Assembly (NCBI GenBank): GCA_963820795.1
Contig: CAWGBJ010000018.1
Location: forward strand, 62,001-126,000
DNA: 64,000 bases
Source of the DNA: Roseiarcus sp963820795
GTDB taxonomy: Bacteria; Pseudomonadota; Alphaproteobacteria; Rhizobiales; Beijerinckiaceae
Direction: 5' to 3'
How positions within the stretch are numbered: the stretch's first letter is position 1; each line of letters begins with the position of its first letter. This document shows positions 54,812-62,633 of the stretch, one piece after another. The notes beneath the pieces were generated by a model. That model had not been told where the DNA came from, searched no databases, and worked only from the letters and a program-made list of their open reading frames with translations. Position numbers and translations under genes: made by a program.

Positions 54812-55536
54812 CAGTCGGGTTCCGGAAAAGCGAAGTCCCGGCGGTTGCTGCCATCCATTCGCTCAGCAATCTTGATCCTTGGCGCCGACCCGGCAGCGTC
54901 GTTGTTGGCAAACTGCTGGTGTACGAGATTTACAAGTCGGTTTCCGAAAATTGATTGAAAGCATTGCCTGATAAATCGCAACTGGTCTCCAACACAAGCG
55001 GCTGTCAACCGTTGCGTAATGGCCAAGCCTTAAGCTCAGGTATTCGGCAGCTTTCGCTGCGCGACCCATCGAGAGGCGGCCTCTTGACGTTCACAATCAC
55101 AGATGCCAGGTTAATCCCGTTGCTTGCCGTCCGCTGCAATCTCGCCTTTGCTGGCGATCGACGCGCTAACGCGTCGATCCACTGCCGCGTCGATGGCGGA
55201 AGCGGCGCAGGCGTTTAGCAGCGCTAAGCCACGAGCCGGAACATGATCGCTCTCATCACGGGGCCACCGACCCCTTGAGCCGTCGCTGTCGCCGATGCTT
55301 TTGCTTGCGTCGCCGGACTGACGCTGTGGAAGCGGAATAATGACCGAAAAGACAAATGCCGGAACCCTGTTGGGCTTCGAGTTTTTCGCTATTAACATGT
55401 ATCATTCACATGACGATTTTGGCTTGCGCAGGAGCGTAAACACTGTTATGCGCCAGCGGGCGGGATGTGTTTCCATTGCGGTTACTACGCCTGTACCTGA
55501 GGGCGGCCGTAGAGTAGCGAGCGCGAATTCGGTAGG
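54812..55536. other. Intergenic stretch with a perfect palindrome
   Basis: About 725 bp without a convincing gene. It contains the palindrome at 55156-55179. A 95-codon minus-strand frame (55111-55398) is open but lacks any motif or ribosome-binding site. Confidence 0.4.
55156..55179. repeat. Perfect 10-bp inverted repeat, four-base loop
   Basis: GATCGACGCG-CTAA-CGCGTCGATC is fully symmetric, and CGCGTCGAT recurs once more at about 55187-55195. It may be an operator or a hairpin; there is no T-tract. Confidence 0.6.
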
Positions 55537-56382
55537 TTGGTTCGGGGTCGAGTGGGGGAGGCGGATCTGACCATAAGACGGCTCCTCGGCGTCTGCGGTT
55601 TTCTGCTCGCTGCCTTATCGACAGCTCGCGCGGACGTGCAGACGATTGCTCCGTCATCGAAGGCAAACGTCATCGACTTCGTTTACTCTCCCGATAGAAC
55701 TCCTTCCGAATCGTGGTTTGGATTGCTGCTTAGGGAAACCGGGCTGGACATATGGATCGAGATGCTGCGAGACGAATTTTTCGTGGACACGACCGATGAC
55801 CTGAACAGGGCAGCCTTCGCGGCTTCTCTTGGGGGTCTGACGCTGTCGAATCAGCAATCCGACCAAATTCTCCGAAATGGTTCTGGCGCCTGCGAGGTCG
55901 CTCCCTTGAGCGCTCAGGCCAATTGCGACATCGAAAAGGATCTTCTTTCAAGCGGGTGGACAGATCCATATTCGACTTCCGCAGCACAGAGCGAGACCTC
56001 CAGCGGAACCATTCTTCCTGGTCAGGGAAACGCGTTGTCCTCTCATCTTCTTGGTCAGGGAAATCGCTTGTCGTCTCCCGAAAACACGCGTTCTATCGAG
56101 GCGTTGCAGGCCTATGTCGCCATGTTGGTCGATCTGGCGCAGGTCGACGGGTGCTGCGACGGGGGGTTCCCAGGAGATATCGGGTCTCTCGGCCTGCCAC
56201 TGGTGAACAACAACGTGACCGATGATACGAACACAGTCAGCACGGTCTTTTCCGGCTCTGCCGCGGCATCGAGCACGGCGATGATCCCCGAGCCTTCGAT
56301 TTCCTATTTGCTCCTGATTGGCATTGGCGGGCTCGTTCTGACGATGAGGAAACGGGCTTCCGGGCGTGGTCGGATCGCCTGA
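55537..56382 (+). CDS. Exported protein with PEP-CTERM-like anchor
   Basis: A protein of about 281 residues. The N-terminus has a signal peptide (RRLLGVCGFLLAALSTARA, then DVQ). The C-terminus reads MIPEPSISYLLLIGIGGLVL followed by TMRKR: a PEP motif, a membrane helix and a basic tail, the tripartite sorting signal processed by exosortases. A GQGN-containing 11-residue repeat is present twice around residues 160-180. The start may be TTG 55537 or GTG 55552. No exosortase gene is in the window. Confidence 0.65.
   Translation: MVRGRVGEADLTIRRLLGVCGFLLAALSTARADVQTIAPSSKANVIDFVYSPDRTPSESWFGLLLRETGLDIWIEMLRDEFFVDTTDDLNRAAFAASLGGLTLSNQQSDQILRNGSGACEVAPLSAQANCDIEKDLLSSGWTDPYSTSAAQSETSSGTILPGQGNALSSHLLGQGNRLSSPENTRSIEALQAYVAMLVDLAQVDGCCDGGFPGDIGSLGLPLVNNNVTDDTNTVSTVFSGSAAASSTAMIPEPSISYLLLIGIGGLVLTMRKRASGRGRIA
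56011..56078 (+). repeat. 33-bp tandem repeat inside the PEP-CTERM gene
   Basis: TGGTCAGGGAAA occurs at 56019-56030 and 56052-56063, within two imperfect 33-bp units that encode LPGQGNALSSH and LLGQGNRLSSP. The repeat keeps the frame. Confidence 0.65.
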
Positions 56383-56530
56383 GGGGCCGGCGGGAAGCGT
56401 CCTGCCGCGGGTCGCGGCGGGGTCGCTGGGCTCCATGAATGATTCCTCAACCTGGCGCTGTCATCGTCCGAACACAAAACCACCCTTTGGTGGGTGGGAG
56501 GCGGCAACTTTTTCCCGGTCGAGGAGCCAA

Positions 56531-56800
56531 ATGACTTCCTGGTTCGTGTCGACGACCCGGTCGGCCCCCGGGTCGCATTATGGCTTCGAGTGGCTGCTGA
56601 TCCCCTGCCGCACCGAAGACGAAGCCAAAGCCTTCGCCTCCAGGGCGCTGGCGAGGGGCTTGCGCATCGAAGCGGGCACCGTCCCGGGGATCGAGCCCCC
56701 CGTCCGGATCGACTGGCGGGCTGCGCACCATTGGGCGCAGTCGTCCAACGCGAACTCGATCATGAGCCTTCGCCAACGCCTGGCCGCGTTTGCCGCCTGA
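56531..56800 (+). CDS. Conserved small protein, unknown
   Basis: An 89-residue soluble frame starting MTSWFVSTTRSAPGSHYGFE and containing EDEAKAFASRALARGLRIEA, which suggests a small alpha/beta fold. GAGGAG lies just before the ATG. It ends SLRQRLAAFAA. No named family is recognised. Confidence 0.55.
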   Translation: MTSWFVSTTRSAPGSHYGFEWLLIPCRTEDEAKAFASRALARGLRIEAGTVPGIEPPVRIDWRAAHHWAQSSNANSIMSLRQRLAAFAA

Positions 56801-56864
56801 GAGACAGGCGCTATAAGGCGGGAGGCGCCTGCGGGCGCGGCGAGGACGCGGCGCCGGTCAGGAC

Positions 56865-57002
56865 ATGGTTCATCTCATCGCCCGGCAATGGGCGCGTCCG
56901 TGGGCGGCGCCCGCCCTCATCTGCCTGCTGCTGTTCGTCCTTCTGTTCGCCCTCGCCGGTGAGACCGTCAACGCCCCGTTCGTCTACGCAAATCCGCAAT
57001 GA
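56865..57002 (+). CDS. 45-residue single-helix membrane protein
   Basis: The ATG at 56865 (GGTCAGGACATG context) opens a frame of 45 codons with one strongly hydrophobic helix (APALICLLLFVLLFALAG). Its TGA overlaps the ATG of the acyltransferase gene in ATGA, which suggests translational coupling. No homology is known to me. Confidence 0.45.
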   Translation: MVHLIARQWARPWAAPALICLLLFVLLFALAGETVNAPFVYANPQ

Positions 57003-59457
57003 AGCGCAGCGCGGCGCTCGATTTCCTGCGCGGGTCGGCGGCCTTCGCGGTTGCAATTCCCCACTACCTGACGACGAACGCGCCTTTCGAGCCGGTGGCG
57101 GACGCGGTCGCGGTCGCCGGCGTCGAAGTCTTCTTCGTATTGAGCGGGTTTGTCCTTGCGCCGCAGATCGTCGGCTGGGTGATCGGCAAGCCCTGGCGCA
57201 ATCTCGGCGTCTTCCTTGCCAGGCGGTGGCTGCGCACGATCCCGCCCTATGTCGTGGCGCTCGCGATCGTCGCAGCGATGACCGGCAATCTCTTGACGCC
57301 GGACTTCCTCGCCTATCTCTTTTACGTCCAGAACCTCTTTCGCGCCGCCGTTACGACCGACTTCTACCCGGTCGCCTGGAGCCTCAGCGTCGAGGAATGG
57401 TTCTACCTGCTTTTTACGCCCTGTCTCTTCCTTGTCGGGCGGGCGCTCGGCCGCAGCGACCGAAGGATGGAGGTGGCCTTCGCAATCCTGGTCATCCTCG
57501 CGGTGTCGGCGCTCAGGATCGTCGCCGCGCCGCACGACTGGGACCTCAACGTTCGACGGGTGACGGTCTTCCGGATCGATTCGATCGTCTGGGGCTATCT
57601 GCTCTATCTGGCGCTCGAGAAGCGCGGCGGACCGCCGGTCGAAGCTCTGCCGGGCCCGATGCGACGTCTGTCCGCTCTGGGGCTTCTCGCGCTTCTGGCG
57701 ACGGCGTTCGAGCTCCTGGTCGCGGCGCGCGCCGTCGGCGGAAGCCCGGTCGCCCGCCAGGTCTTTCCGTTTTCCTCGGCGCTGTTCGGCATGGCCTCGG
57801 TCGGCTTCTTCTTCGCCGCCGATCCGCTGTTCGAGGGACGGTTGGTCCGCGCCGTCAGCCTCTACCTCGGACGGATCTCCTACTCGGCCTATCTCTTCCA
57901 CATCATCATCGTCATGGCGCTGAAGCCGACGATCGCGGGCTGGCCGCTGATCGCGCAACTCGCGCTCTATCTCGCCATCGTATGCGCCTTCTCGACGCTA
58001 TTCTGGCGCGGCTTCGAGCGCCCGATCCTGGCCCGGCGGCCGGACTACGCGATCCGCGCGGCGGCGCGGCCGGCCCCTCGGCCGTCGCCTGTCTTGCCGG
58101 CCCCCGAGCGCCGCCGCCAACGTCCCGGCTGCCAACGCCTCCTTTCGCCCATCGCCCTCGGCCTTGCGCTGATCGCCGGCGCGGCGCTCGCCCGAAACGC
58201 CTTCATGGCCAACGCGCCGCTCGTGTTCTACCCCACGCTGATCGTGACGACGGTCCTCGCCATGACGCTCGCCGAGCGGACCGGGCGGGCGGCGGGCGGT
58301 CTCGGCACGGCGGCGCGGGCCCTCTTCCTGTTCGCCCTCGTCCTGCCGGGGGCGGATGCGCTCTACCGCGCCTCGACCGGAGTGCCGATCGCCGGTTCGG
58401 TCGCCGCGCCGACCTATTCCTACCGGGCTGCGCACGAGAATCCCGGCCGCCTTCGCCATGTGGTGGTTCTATTATCTCAACGAATGGATCCGCGACGACG
58501 GCGTCCGCGGCGCGATCGAGAAGCCCGATCCCGAGAAGAAGCTGCCTTTCGTCCTCGTGCCGGGAAGCTCGGGACGGATGTTCGACACGACGATCCGGAT
58601 CAACGCCGCGGGCTTTCGCGGCCCCGAGATCGCGGCCGAGAAGGGCGACCGGTTCCGCATCGTCGCGCTCGGCGAGTCGCAGACCTTCGGTCCGACGCTG
58701 CGCGACGGCGAGAAGCCCTGGCCGGAGCAGCTCGAGGGACTGTTCGCCGCCCGCGCCGATTGCGGCCGGCCGATCGAGGTCGTCAACGCCGGAACCGAAG
58801 CCTACACGCTCGAAGACAACCTCGAGCGGATGCGGCGGGACGTCCTGCCGCTGAGGCCCGATCTCATCCTCAGCGCTCATGGCTTCAACGGTCTCCTGGC
58901 GCTGGGCTTGCGGCAGGTTCCCGAGCCGAACGAGCCGGGCCTGCGCCCGCGCGCTTCGGCGCTGATCGGCCGCGCCGTGCTGACGATCGAGCGGGCGCTC
59001 TACGACTGGCGGACGCGGCATGCGCCGCCCGCCGCCGAGCCGCCGCCGCTCTCCGACGCAGCGCTCTTGAAGAGCCGCTACGCCGAGGCCTATCGGAAGC
59101 TGATCGCGCTCGCCCGCGCCAACCGCGTTCCGATCGTGCTTGTCGACCGCGAGCATGGCGGTCGACGCGGCCTCGCCGCGCCAGGTCAAGGATTTCTACG
59201 GCGCGGTGTTCAAGCCGATCGACGACATCATCGCCGCCAACGCCGCCCACAACCGGATGGTCCGCCTGATCGCCAAAGAGGAGGGCGTGCCGCTGATCGA
59301 GGCGACGCCGGGCCTCGACGGCGCCTGGGACGACGATCTCTATCTCGACATCGTCCACTTCACCGAGGCCGGCAACCGGCGGATGGCCGAGACCATGTTT
59401 CGGGCGCTGATCCCGGTGCTGGCGAGCGAGGGCCTCAGCTGCGAGGCGCGTCCTTGA
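56999..59457 (+). CDS. Acyltransferase-3 membrane protein with C-terminal SGNH domain, two frameshifts
   Basis: The first 350 residues are an acyltransferase-3 membrane domain: SAALDFLRGSAAFAVAIPHY opens it and WSLSVEEWFYLLFTP follows, with about ten helices. After extra helices, a shift near 58440 leads into PAAFAMWWFYYLNEWIRDDG and an SGNH hydrolase domain with block I IVALGESQTFGPT. A second shift near 59148 leads into SMAVDAASPRQVKDFYGA and the catalytic DIVHFTEAGNRRM (DxxH). Such fusions O-acetylate surface glycans. Total about 818 residues once joined. Confidence 0.72.
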
Positions 59458-59730
59458 AGGGCCGCTGGGGAGGCGCCCGCGGAAACTCCCCGCCAGCAGG
59501 GAGAAAATTGCGCAAGCGCGCTTTTCTGCCCGATAAAGGTTGAGTAAAGATGTTGTTTTACAATGGCTTACGAAGAGATCGTGATGTGCAGCGTCAGCGC
59601 CGCGCCGTCTCCGCCATTCCTTTCAGAAGCCTGCCGAACGCTGCAAAATGGGTGCGCAGGGCCTTCCGAACGCTGCAAAATCTTGCCGAAAATTGCAATT
59701 CCTTACCCGGAATCCGGACTTATCAATGGC
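59458..59730. other. Intergenic stretch with dispersed repeat, copy 2
   Basis: No gene is supported. CGCTGCAAAAT and GCCTTCCGAACGCTGCAAAA are locally repeated at about 59639-59682, followed by the part shared with the copy at 3986-4075. Confidence 0.45.
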
Positions 59731-59741
59731 TTACGGGCGAA
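59660..59741 (+). repeat. Dispersed intergenic repeat, copy 2
   Basis: Bases 59717-59741 match the minus strand of 3986-4010 at 24 of 25 positions and the preceding 50 or so bases align with gaps. This copy runs into the last codons of the HTH gene on the opposite strand. Confidence 0.55.
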
Positions 59742-60369
59742 TGTAAGAGAAAAAGTCGGCGCCAGCCATGACGCCGTTCGGCAGCAGCGTCGCCCGGGCG
59801 GGCGGCGCGGATGGCGGCGGCGCCGGCGGCGCGTCTTGCGCCTCGGCGACGACGGGCGGCGCGATGGCGGCCGAATCGCCGTCCGGCTCCGGGGGCGGGC
59901 CGGCGGCCGCCGCGTCGCTTTCGGCCGCTTGCGTCCTCATCTCCTCGAGAACCGTGCGTCTCACGCGGGCGAAAATCGACTCGACGATCAACTGGTCGGC
60001 GGCCCCATGAACGACCGCCTCCGGCCGCGCCGCGGTCTCAGCTGCCAGCGTCTGATAGCGGTCGAGGCGGTCGATCACCCGGATGAACGGAGCGATCGCC
60101 CGGATGTCGCCGCGGGCCAGCGCATCGCCGGCGACCCGCATCGCCCGGCCGAGCCGGTCGATCTGCATATGGGCATGGGCGGCGCCGGAGACCGCCTCGC
60201 GCTCCTTCAGGAATTCCGTGACGATCTGCCGGACGCGCCGCTCTTTCAGTCCGACCTCGCCGGCGACCTCGTCATAGGTCCACCCTTCGCGCAGCCGCTC
60301 CAGAATGCGCTTCGTCCGCGCCGCCCGGCTCAACCGCGTCTGCCGCCGGCGCGGCCTCTCCTCATCCAT
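59731..60369 (-). CDS. Helix-turn-helix protein, unknown (terminase-small-subunit-like)
   Basis: A 212-residue protein. A basic N-terminus is followed by a helix-turn-helix (ERLREGWTYDEVAGEVGLKE, RRVRQIVTEFLKERE, about residues 22-56). A helical middle part (DRLGRAMRVAGDALARGDIR) and a long Pro/Ala-rich tail come next. The HTH resembles resolvase- or terminase-type DNA-binding modules. No other phage gene is adjacent, so its role is open. Stop codon lies in a dispersed repeat. Confidence 0.55.
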   Translation of the reverse strand: MDEERPRRRQTRLSRAARTKRILERLREGWTYDEVAGEVGLKERRVRQIVTEFLKEREAVSGAAHAHMQIDRLGRAMRVAGDALARGDIRAIAPFIRVIDRLDRYQTLAAETAARPEAVVHGAADQLIVESIFARVRRTVLEEMRTQAAESDAAAAGPPPEPDGDSAAIAPPVVAEAQDAPPAPPPSAPPARATLLPNGVMAGADFFSYIRP

Positions 60370-60496
60370 GCTCGTCCTCGCTTGCCGCTCGGCGCGGCGT
60401 CTTTTGTGACCAGCAGAAGGATAACAGCTATTATTCTGGTTTTGGCAAGTTTTTTCGCTATAGCCGAAGATCGGGCACTTCGCCTGCCGGGGCATC

Positions 60497-60585
60497 GCGC
60501 CGTCATGCACGGGCTTGACCCGTGCATCCAAGGGCTGCGTCAAATGAGAGTACCCTCGCAGGTATGGATGGCGATGCGCCTGCCC
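60497..60585. repeat. REP-like palindromic repeat, copy 1
   Basis: The core ATGCACGGG-CTTGA-CCCGTGCAT (60505-60527) is a perfect nine-pair hairpin. The following sequence, TGCGTCAAATGA and GGTATGGATGGCGATGCG, recurs at 61113-61160. Rhizobiales carry many such CGTCATGC...GGGC palindromes between genes. Confidence 0.7.
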
Positions 60586-60649
60586 CAAGAGCGGCCCGGT
60601 CGATTGAGCCTTTCGGGCGCCGCTGAGTATCGACAGGGGTCGCTTCGCG

Positions 60650-60936
60650 ATGAAGGGCGGCTACGTTTACATCATGACAAACAAGCCGCAGGGCACGCTC
60701 TACGCCGGCGTGACTAGCAACTTCGCTCGGCGGGTCTGGGAGCACCGGGCATATACGACGGCTTCACCAAGCGCTACGGCCTGAAGCGGCTGGCGCATTT
60801 CGAATTCTACGACGACATACGCAACGCCCTACAGCGACAAAAGAACCTGAAGCATTGGCCGCGGCTCTGGAACCTGGCGCTGATTTACGAGTCCAATCCA
60901 GGTTGGGCCGATCTGTACGAAACCCTCCACTCTTGA
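60650..60936 (+). pseudogene. GIY-YIG single-domain nuclease, one frameshift
   Basis: The frame starts KGGYVYIMTNKPQGTLYAGV, giving the GYVYI...LYAGV form of the GIY-YIG motif, then TSNFARRVWEHR. After a one-base shift near 60750 it continues GIYDGFTKRYGLKRLAHFEF and QRQKNLKHWPRLWNLALIYE. About 95 residues in total, the size of the widespread YhbQ/UPF0213-like proteins. The conserved catalytic Arg and Glu/Asn positions appear kept. It lies between two REP-like palindromic repeats. Confidence 0.72.
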
Positions 60937-61007
60937 CTCTGGGGACTGTCAATCAGGGCATGATTTGACCCTTTGCGCAGACACTTGCGAAAGCTCGGCT
61001 CCTGGAT

Positions 61008-61026
61008 GCCCGGCTCAAGGCCGGGC
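61008..61026. repeat. Palindrome GCCCGGC-TCAAG-GCCGGGC
   Basis: A perfect seven-pair hairpin with a five-base loop, preceded by CTGGAT and followed by AAGACG. This is the same style as the CCTGGATGCCCGG repeats of Rhizobiales, and it is in the cluster of palindromes around the GIY-YIG gene. Confidence 0.6.
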
Positions 61027-61066
61027 AAGACGCGCCTCAGGCCTGCGCCAGCCGCTGCATCCCGCC

Positions 61067-61170
61067 GTCATGCACGGGCTTGCGCCGTCATGCACGGGCT
61101 TGGCCCGTGCATCCAGGCTTGCGTCAAATGACGCGTATCCGCGAGGGTATGGATGGCGATGCGGCCCGGC
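61067..61170. repeat. REP-like palindromic repeat, copy 2 with partial duplicate
   Basis: GCCGTCATGCACGGGCTTG appears at about 61065-61083 and again at 61085-61103. The second is completed to the hairpin ATGCACGGG-CTTGG-CCCGTGCAT (61090-61112). The downstream GCGTCAAATGACGC and GGTATGGATGGCGATGCG match copy 1. Confidence 0.7.
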
Positions 61171-61479
61171 CAGCGGGGACCGATGCCCTAGGGCGACGTC
61201 GGGGGGGAGTCAAAAGGGTAAGGCAAGGCGGTGTGTCACCGTAACACCGAACCCTTGCCAGCGTTGCGTATCGCGATTTCATTCGAGACTTTGTTAGACT
61301 CCATAGGCAGGATCGTCCGATCGCACTAGGCCACAACTCGCGCGTTGCTGCAAACGACTTTGGCCAGTTGAAAGCTTTGACTGCGCCTGAAACTGGGATC
61401 GGGACTAGGATTGGCGTGGGTTTAAGCATGCTTCAGGCCGGGTATGCGGTCAGGGGGTTTCGCGCGTACCTGCGGCTCT
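61171..61479. other. Intergenic stretch, nothing recognised
   Basis: About 300 bp between the repeats and the minus-strand gene at 61480. Codon usage and composition differ slightly from neighbours (less GC). No motif, promoter or gene could be supported. Confidence 0.35.
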
Positions 61480-61863
61480 TCAGTCGCCTACCTTGTCAAG
61501 CAAGATAGTCCCGCACGCTCCAACGGCAGCGTCTTCATTCTTTCGCAAGACTCGACCAACCGTCCTAATAGCAACGTTTTGATTATCATCCATCATGGCC
61601 TGTACAATAAGTTCCCAATATCCGGCCGCAACGAATGCCCGAACGGCAGCATTCGGGTCGGCATTGTTCATCGACTGCGCGACGGCCGCAAAGCTCTCGC
61701 TTGTAACTTGCAGTTGGACCTGGGTGAAGCCGAAGGAGCCGCCTTTATACGGTATGAATAAAGTGAAAAAAATCTTATCGGTTCCGCGGGTCACCTCTTC
61801 CCTCTCGCAATCGTCCTTCCAACGACGAGCGGTTTCTCCTTTGCGAAACGCTTTGATCGTCAT
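61480..61863 (-). CDS. Protein of unknown function
   Basis: A 127-residue soluble protein starting MTIKAFRKGETARRWKDDCE; GAAGGGAGGACGTA provides a good ribosome-binding site before the ATG. Two parts can be seen: a beta-rich one (IFFTLFIPYKGGSFGFTQVQ) and a helical one (AAVAQSMNNADPNAAVRAFV). No family is recognised. Composition is less GC-rich than the core genes, in keeping with an accessory location. Confidence 0.6.
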   Translation of the reverse strand: MTIKAFRKGETARRWKDDCEREEVTRGTDKIFFTLFIPYKGGSFGFTQVQLQVTSESFAAVAQSMNNADPNAAVRAFVAAGYWELIVQAMMDDNQNVAIRTVGRVLRKNEDAAVGACGTILLDKVGD

Positions 61864-62215
61864 TACGTCCTCCCTTCTGTTTATGTTGCGCCACAATTGT
61901 CGTTTGTGAAGCGCCCTTGCCTGGTCTTGAGAACCGAATTGTTCGGAGCCGGGTGTCATCCAAGGAAGCGGACCATGATGAAGAAAAAGAGGGCCGGGGG
62001 AAGGGCTGTTACCCCGGCCCCCAAGTTTACCTCTCGCGCTCGCCGGAAGGGATCAACAAACGGTCGCGCCCAGAGGTAAGGGAACGATATTGGGCGGTCT
62101 TCAATGGGCCTTAAAGAAAAACGGTTGAAAGCAGAACCATCGTCACTCTGGATACCACTGCGCGCGAAACCCCTTACAGCCGCGCCTGTTCTGCCGTCGG
62201 GAAGTTACGGTGACA

Positions 62216-62520
62216 GTGCGCCGGGAGGGCGAGGAGTAGGTCGTGCAAGTCCACTATGATGAAGGAATAGCGAACCACATCGGCCCCGAGCCGTGCGTCG
62301 TCGGCCGCGAGGCCGGGGGCGAAGCGTCGGCCGGGGTGCATATAGGCCAGGCATTGAGCCGCGAAAGAATCAATTGGGACGCCGACGTTTGTCACAGCGG
62401 AAAGCGAAACGGGAGCGCGCGTTCAACGCGAGCGCATGTCTGGTCCTGCGTGGTCGAAGACCCTGGCATGTGCGTACGGATCGGGGAGAGCTACGCGCTG
62501 CGGACGCGCGTCCATTAGAC
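62216..62520 (+). mobile_element. Group II intron 5' fragment (domain I), reverse transcriptase missing
   Basis: The sequence starts GTGCGCC, a typical intron 5' end, and includes TCGTGCAAGTCCAC and GAAGGAATAGCGAACCACA, then CCCCGAGCCGTG. These blocks are highly conserved in domain I of bacterial group II introns, and their translation (HIGPEPCVVGREAGGEASAG) is often mis-annotated as a protein. No intron-encoded reverse transcriptase and no domain V hairpin follow before the next gene at 62634. It is a truncated remnant. Confidence 0.65.
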
Positions 62521-62633
62521 CGGGGTCTATTGAACGGTGCTATGTCGACGATTGTCGGCGAGCTGCCATAGAGTGGCCTTCCACACGCTCCAGTAACAGC
62601 GCTAAACTTGTCGAAGCGGTTTAGGAACTGCCG

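Noticed and set aside
55111..55398. A 95-codon minus-strand gene
   Set aside because: It has no ribosome-binding site or motif, and it spans a perfect palindrome, which argues against coding.
56494..58854. A 786-codon plus-strand frame
   Set aside because: It overlaps the acyltransferase gene in another frame; only its last part touches real SGNH coding, which is explained by frameshifts.
60497..61170. A CRISPR array
   Set aside because: The repeats are palindromic, few and unevenly spaced, with a gene between them; no regular spacers exist anywhere in the window.
62243..62518. A 91-codon protein starting MQVHYDEGIANHIGPEPCVV
   Set aside because: The sequence is translated group II intron RNA, which is frequently mis-annotated as protein.
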